DNA from: DATAXV01 sp036272915
GTDB taxonomy: Bacteria > Chloroflexota > Dormibacteria > Dormibacterales > Dormibacteraceae
Length of the DNA: 6,934 nucleotides
Reading direction: 5' to 3'
Assembly (NCBI GenBank): GCA_036272915.1
Contig: DATAXV010000014.1
Span: 1 to 6,934, forward strand
The notes under the pieces: generated by a model
Seen by the model: only the letters and a program-made list of their open reading frames with translations
Databases searched by the model: none
What the model was told of the DNA's origin: nothing
Program-made: the position numbers and the translations under genes
Shown: piece after piece, positions 5,504-6,934 of the stretch
Layout: every line of letters starts with the position of its first letter
Numbering within the stretch: position 1 is the first letter of the stretch

Positions 5504-6934
5504 AGCGGCTGGAGACGCGGCTGGGCACCGTGCTGCGCGCTCTGCCGGGCATTCTGCCGTGGCTGGGGACGCACCTGGTCGGTGGGCTGGGCACCCTGCT
5601 GCGACTGGGCACTGGGCTGGGCGCGGTGCCGCGGCCGCGGACTCTGCTGGTCGGCCGGTTGCCCGCTCCTCTGAACGCCATGCTGCGGCTGCGCACCCGG
5701 CTGGAGACGCAGCTGGAGATGCGGCTGAACGCTCCGCTGCCAAATTGGCTGGGCACCCGGCCCGCCGCCAACAGCCGGCTGACGGCACTGCTCGGCGTCG
5801 TCCTGCTCCTCATGCTCATCGTCCAGGTGGCGAGCGCGCTCTTCTTCGCCCTGCTCTCCTTCAACGTCTCGCTGCCCCCCGGCCCGATCTTCGACACGGT
5901 CCGGCCGGTCCACTTCTTCGTCGGCCTCCTGCTCCTGCCCGTCGTCGCGCTGAAGCTGGTCAGCACCGGCTGGAAGTTCGCCATGTACTACCTGAAGCGG
6001 CCCGCCTACAAGCGGGCGGGGGCACCCAGCCTGGCCGGCCGCCTGGTCGGCCCGCTGATGGCGGCGTCGATCACCGTCCTCTTCTTCAGCGGCATCGAGA
6101 TGTGGAGCTTCCGCAACCAGTTCATCGCCTACTGGACGCAGATCCACGTCCTCGCCGCGATCGCCTTCGTCACCGCCCTCATGGCCCACCTCGTCCTCAA
6201 CGGACGCCGCGCCCACCGCGAGGCCGCCGAGGACCTGGCCCCGAAGGGCGGAGAGGACCTGGTGCCCGGCCGCCTGACCCGCCGCGGCGTGGTGGCGGGG
6301 GGCATCGTCGCCGGACTCGTCCTCGCCGTCTCCGGCGCCAACTGGCCGTCGCCGATGCTGAGCTGGCTCTACGACCGCAAGGTGGGCCCGGGTCCGCTCG
6401 ACTTCCCGGTCATGGACTACGAGGGCGGCGGCCAGACCGTCGATCTGACGATCTGGCGGCTTCGCGTCACCGGGACCGTGCGCCGCCGGATCGAGCTCGA
6501 CTACCAGCACCTGCTGGCGCTGCCCTCCGAGGAGCACGAGTATCCGATCAACTGCGTCACCGGCTGGTCGGCGACGCGGCGCTGGCGAGGCGTGCCGGTG
6601 GCCACCCTGCTGCGGCTGGCCCGCGCCGTCCCCGACTTCGGCCACGTCCTCGTCCGCAGCACCAGCGGCTACCACTGGGACCACCACCGCCAGGACGTGC
6701 TCCTGGCCGGTGCGATGCTGGTCACCCACGTCGACGGCGTCCCGCTCAACCGCGGCCACGGCTTCCCCACCCGCCTGCTCATCCCCGGCCAGCAGGGCCA
6801 GTCCAACATCAAGTGGGTCGACGCCCTCGAGGTGGGGAGGGGACCGGCCGAGTTCTACGTGGCGCCCAACCTGGTGCCCCGATCGCAGCCGGTGACCGGG
6901 CCCTTCCTGCCCCGCGATCCGGCGGGGACGGGCT
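5500..6934 (+). CDS. Membrane molybdopterin-dependent oxidoreductase (sulfite-oxidase-like Moco domain on a five-span, probably heme-binding anchor), 3' end outside window
   Basis: Frame 1 stays open from GTG 5500 to the window edge, 478 codons. Residues 3-86 are a Leu/Arg-rich tetrapeptide repeat. Four membrane helices follow at about 94-120, 137-157, 182-202 and 213-235. His138 in helix 2, and His216 and His230 in helix 4, look like heme b ligands of a cytochrome-b-like anchor. Then TRRGVVAGG (Arg261-Arg262) precedes a fifth helix, a Tat-type signal inside the protein. After this comes an external sulfite-oxidase-fold domain from about 300: INCVTGWSATRRWRGVP with the molybdenum-ligand Cys352, SGYHWD, GFPTRLLIPGQQGQSNIKWVDALEV. 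The order matches actinobacterial five-span molybdoproteins whose last helix needs Tat. Electrons would pass between the external Moco and membrane heme. It overlaps the glycosyltransferase as GTGA. Substrate unknown. Few residues are probably missing at the C-terminus. Confidence 0.9.
   Translation, partial: MKRLETRLGTVLRALPGILPWLGTHLVGGLGTLLRLGTGLGAVPRPRTLLVGRLPAPLNAMLRLRTRLETQLEMRLNAPLPNWLGTRPAANSRLTALLGVVLLLMLIVQVASALFFALLSFNVSLPPGPIFDTVRPVHFFVGLLLLPVVALKLVSTGWKFAMYYLKRPAYKRAGAPSLAGRLVGPLMAASITVLFFSGIEMWSFRNQFIAYWTQIHVLAAIAFVTALMAHLVLNGRRAHREAAEDLAPKGGEDLVPGRLTRRGVVAGGIVAGLVLAVSGANWPSPMLSWLYDRKVGPGPLDFPVMDYEGGGQTVDLTIWRLRVTGTVRRRIELDYQHLLALPSEEHEYPINCVTGWSATRRWRGVPVATLLRLARAVPDFGHVLVRSTSGYHWDHHRQDVLLAGAMLVTHVDGVPLNRGHGFPTRLLIPGQQGQSNIKWVDALEVGRGPAEFYVAPNLVPRSQPVTGPFLPRDPAGTG
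5506..5757 (+). repeat. Degenerate 12-base tandem repeat, codon-aligned (about 21 units, tetrapeptide xLGT-like)
   Basis: Split into 12-base units from 5506, the tract gives RLET, RLGT, VLRA and, later, RLRT, RLET, QLEM, RLNA, PLPN, WLGT. The unit CGGCTGGAGACG occurs identically at 5506-5517 and 5698-5709. The 11-mer GGCTGGGCACC occurs identically at 5519, 5585 and 5747, always in the same reading frame. In the protein, Leu recurs every fourth residue in blocks: 4, 8, 12; 22, 26, 30, 34; 36, 40; 50, 54, 58, 62; then 64 to 84. The phase slips by two residues between blocks, which is a half unit of DNA. LGT appears five times. The copies are diverged, so the array is old or under loose selection. 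Confidence 0.75.

Noticed and set aside
5500..5769. The repeat tract as a CRISPR array or noncoding regulatory array
   Set aside because: Units are 12 bases without spacers, diverged, and kept in one open reading frame continuous with the molybdoenzyme, so coding is the simplest reading.
5458..6759. 433-codon open frame on the - strand, rich in Gln, Ala, Pro, His and Asp
   Set aside because: It lies wholly antisense to the molybdoenzyme and the end of the GT2 gene. It exists because high GC and the repeat tract lack stops, and its sequence has no domain features.

Overview
The window is very GC-rich, with strong G/C bias at third codon positions, GTG starts and chained overlapping genes. This points to a high-GC Gram-positive-like bacterium, most likely a member of the Actinomycetota. 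Chloroflexota or a related deep soil phylum cannot be excluded. The best lineage hint is the last gene: a five-membrane-span protein carrying a molybdenum-cofactor domain, an architecture known mainly from actinobacteria and some Chloroflexota. All convincing genes are on the + strand, and no tRNA, rRNA, CRISPR array or insertion sequence is visible.

Layout: (1) 1-587 is the C-terminal half of a sarcosine oxidase / N-methyltryptophan oxidase-type flavoenzyme. (2) 588-641 is a 54-base gap that looks like a promoter. It holds two GTCACA copies exactly 11 bases apart, followed by a TAGGTT -10 element placed so that the next GTG would be at or next to the RNA 5' end. (3) 642 to the window end is a run of seven genes in which every neighbouring pair overlaps by 1, 4 or 8 bases. 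They are a DUF2064/TIGR04282 nucleotidyltransferase-like glycosyltransferase, a dTDP-L-rhamnose-4-epimerase-like SDR enzyme with a Cys/His insertion, an unrecognised 184-residue protein, an OmpR-type response regulator, its HAMP histidine kinase, a DPM1-like GT2 glycosyltransferase, and a membrane molybdopterin oxidoreductase that runs off the right edge.

The likely theme is a self-regulated unit for the cell envelope. The two-component pair would sense an envelope signal and could act on the 11-base direct repeat at the head of its own operon. The two glycosyltransferase-type enzymes and the epimerase would make or transfer a sugar onto a lipid or other carrier. The molybdoenzyme would do redox chemistry outside the membrane. 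No substrate can be named from the sequence. The most unusual element is a codon-aligned 12-base degenerate repeat that forms the first ~85 residues of the molybdoenzyme. The other open points are the unknown protein and the Cys/His insertion in the epimerase.
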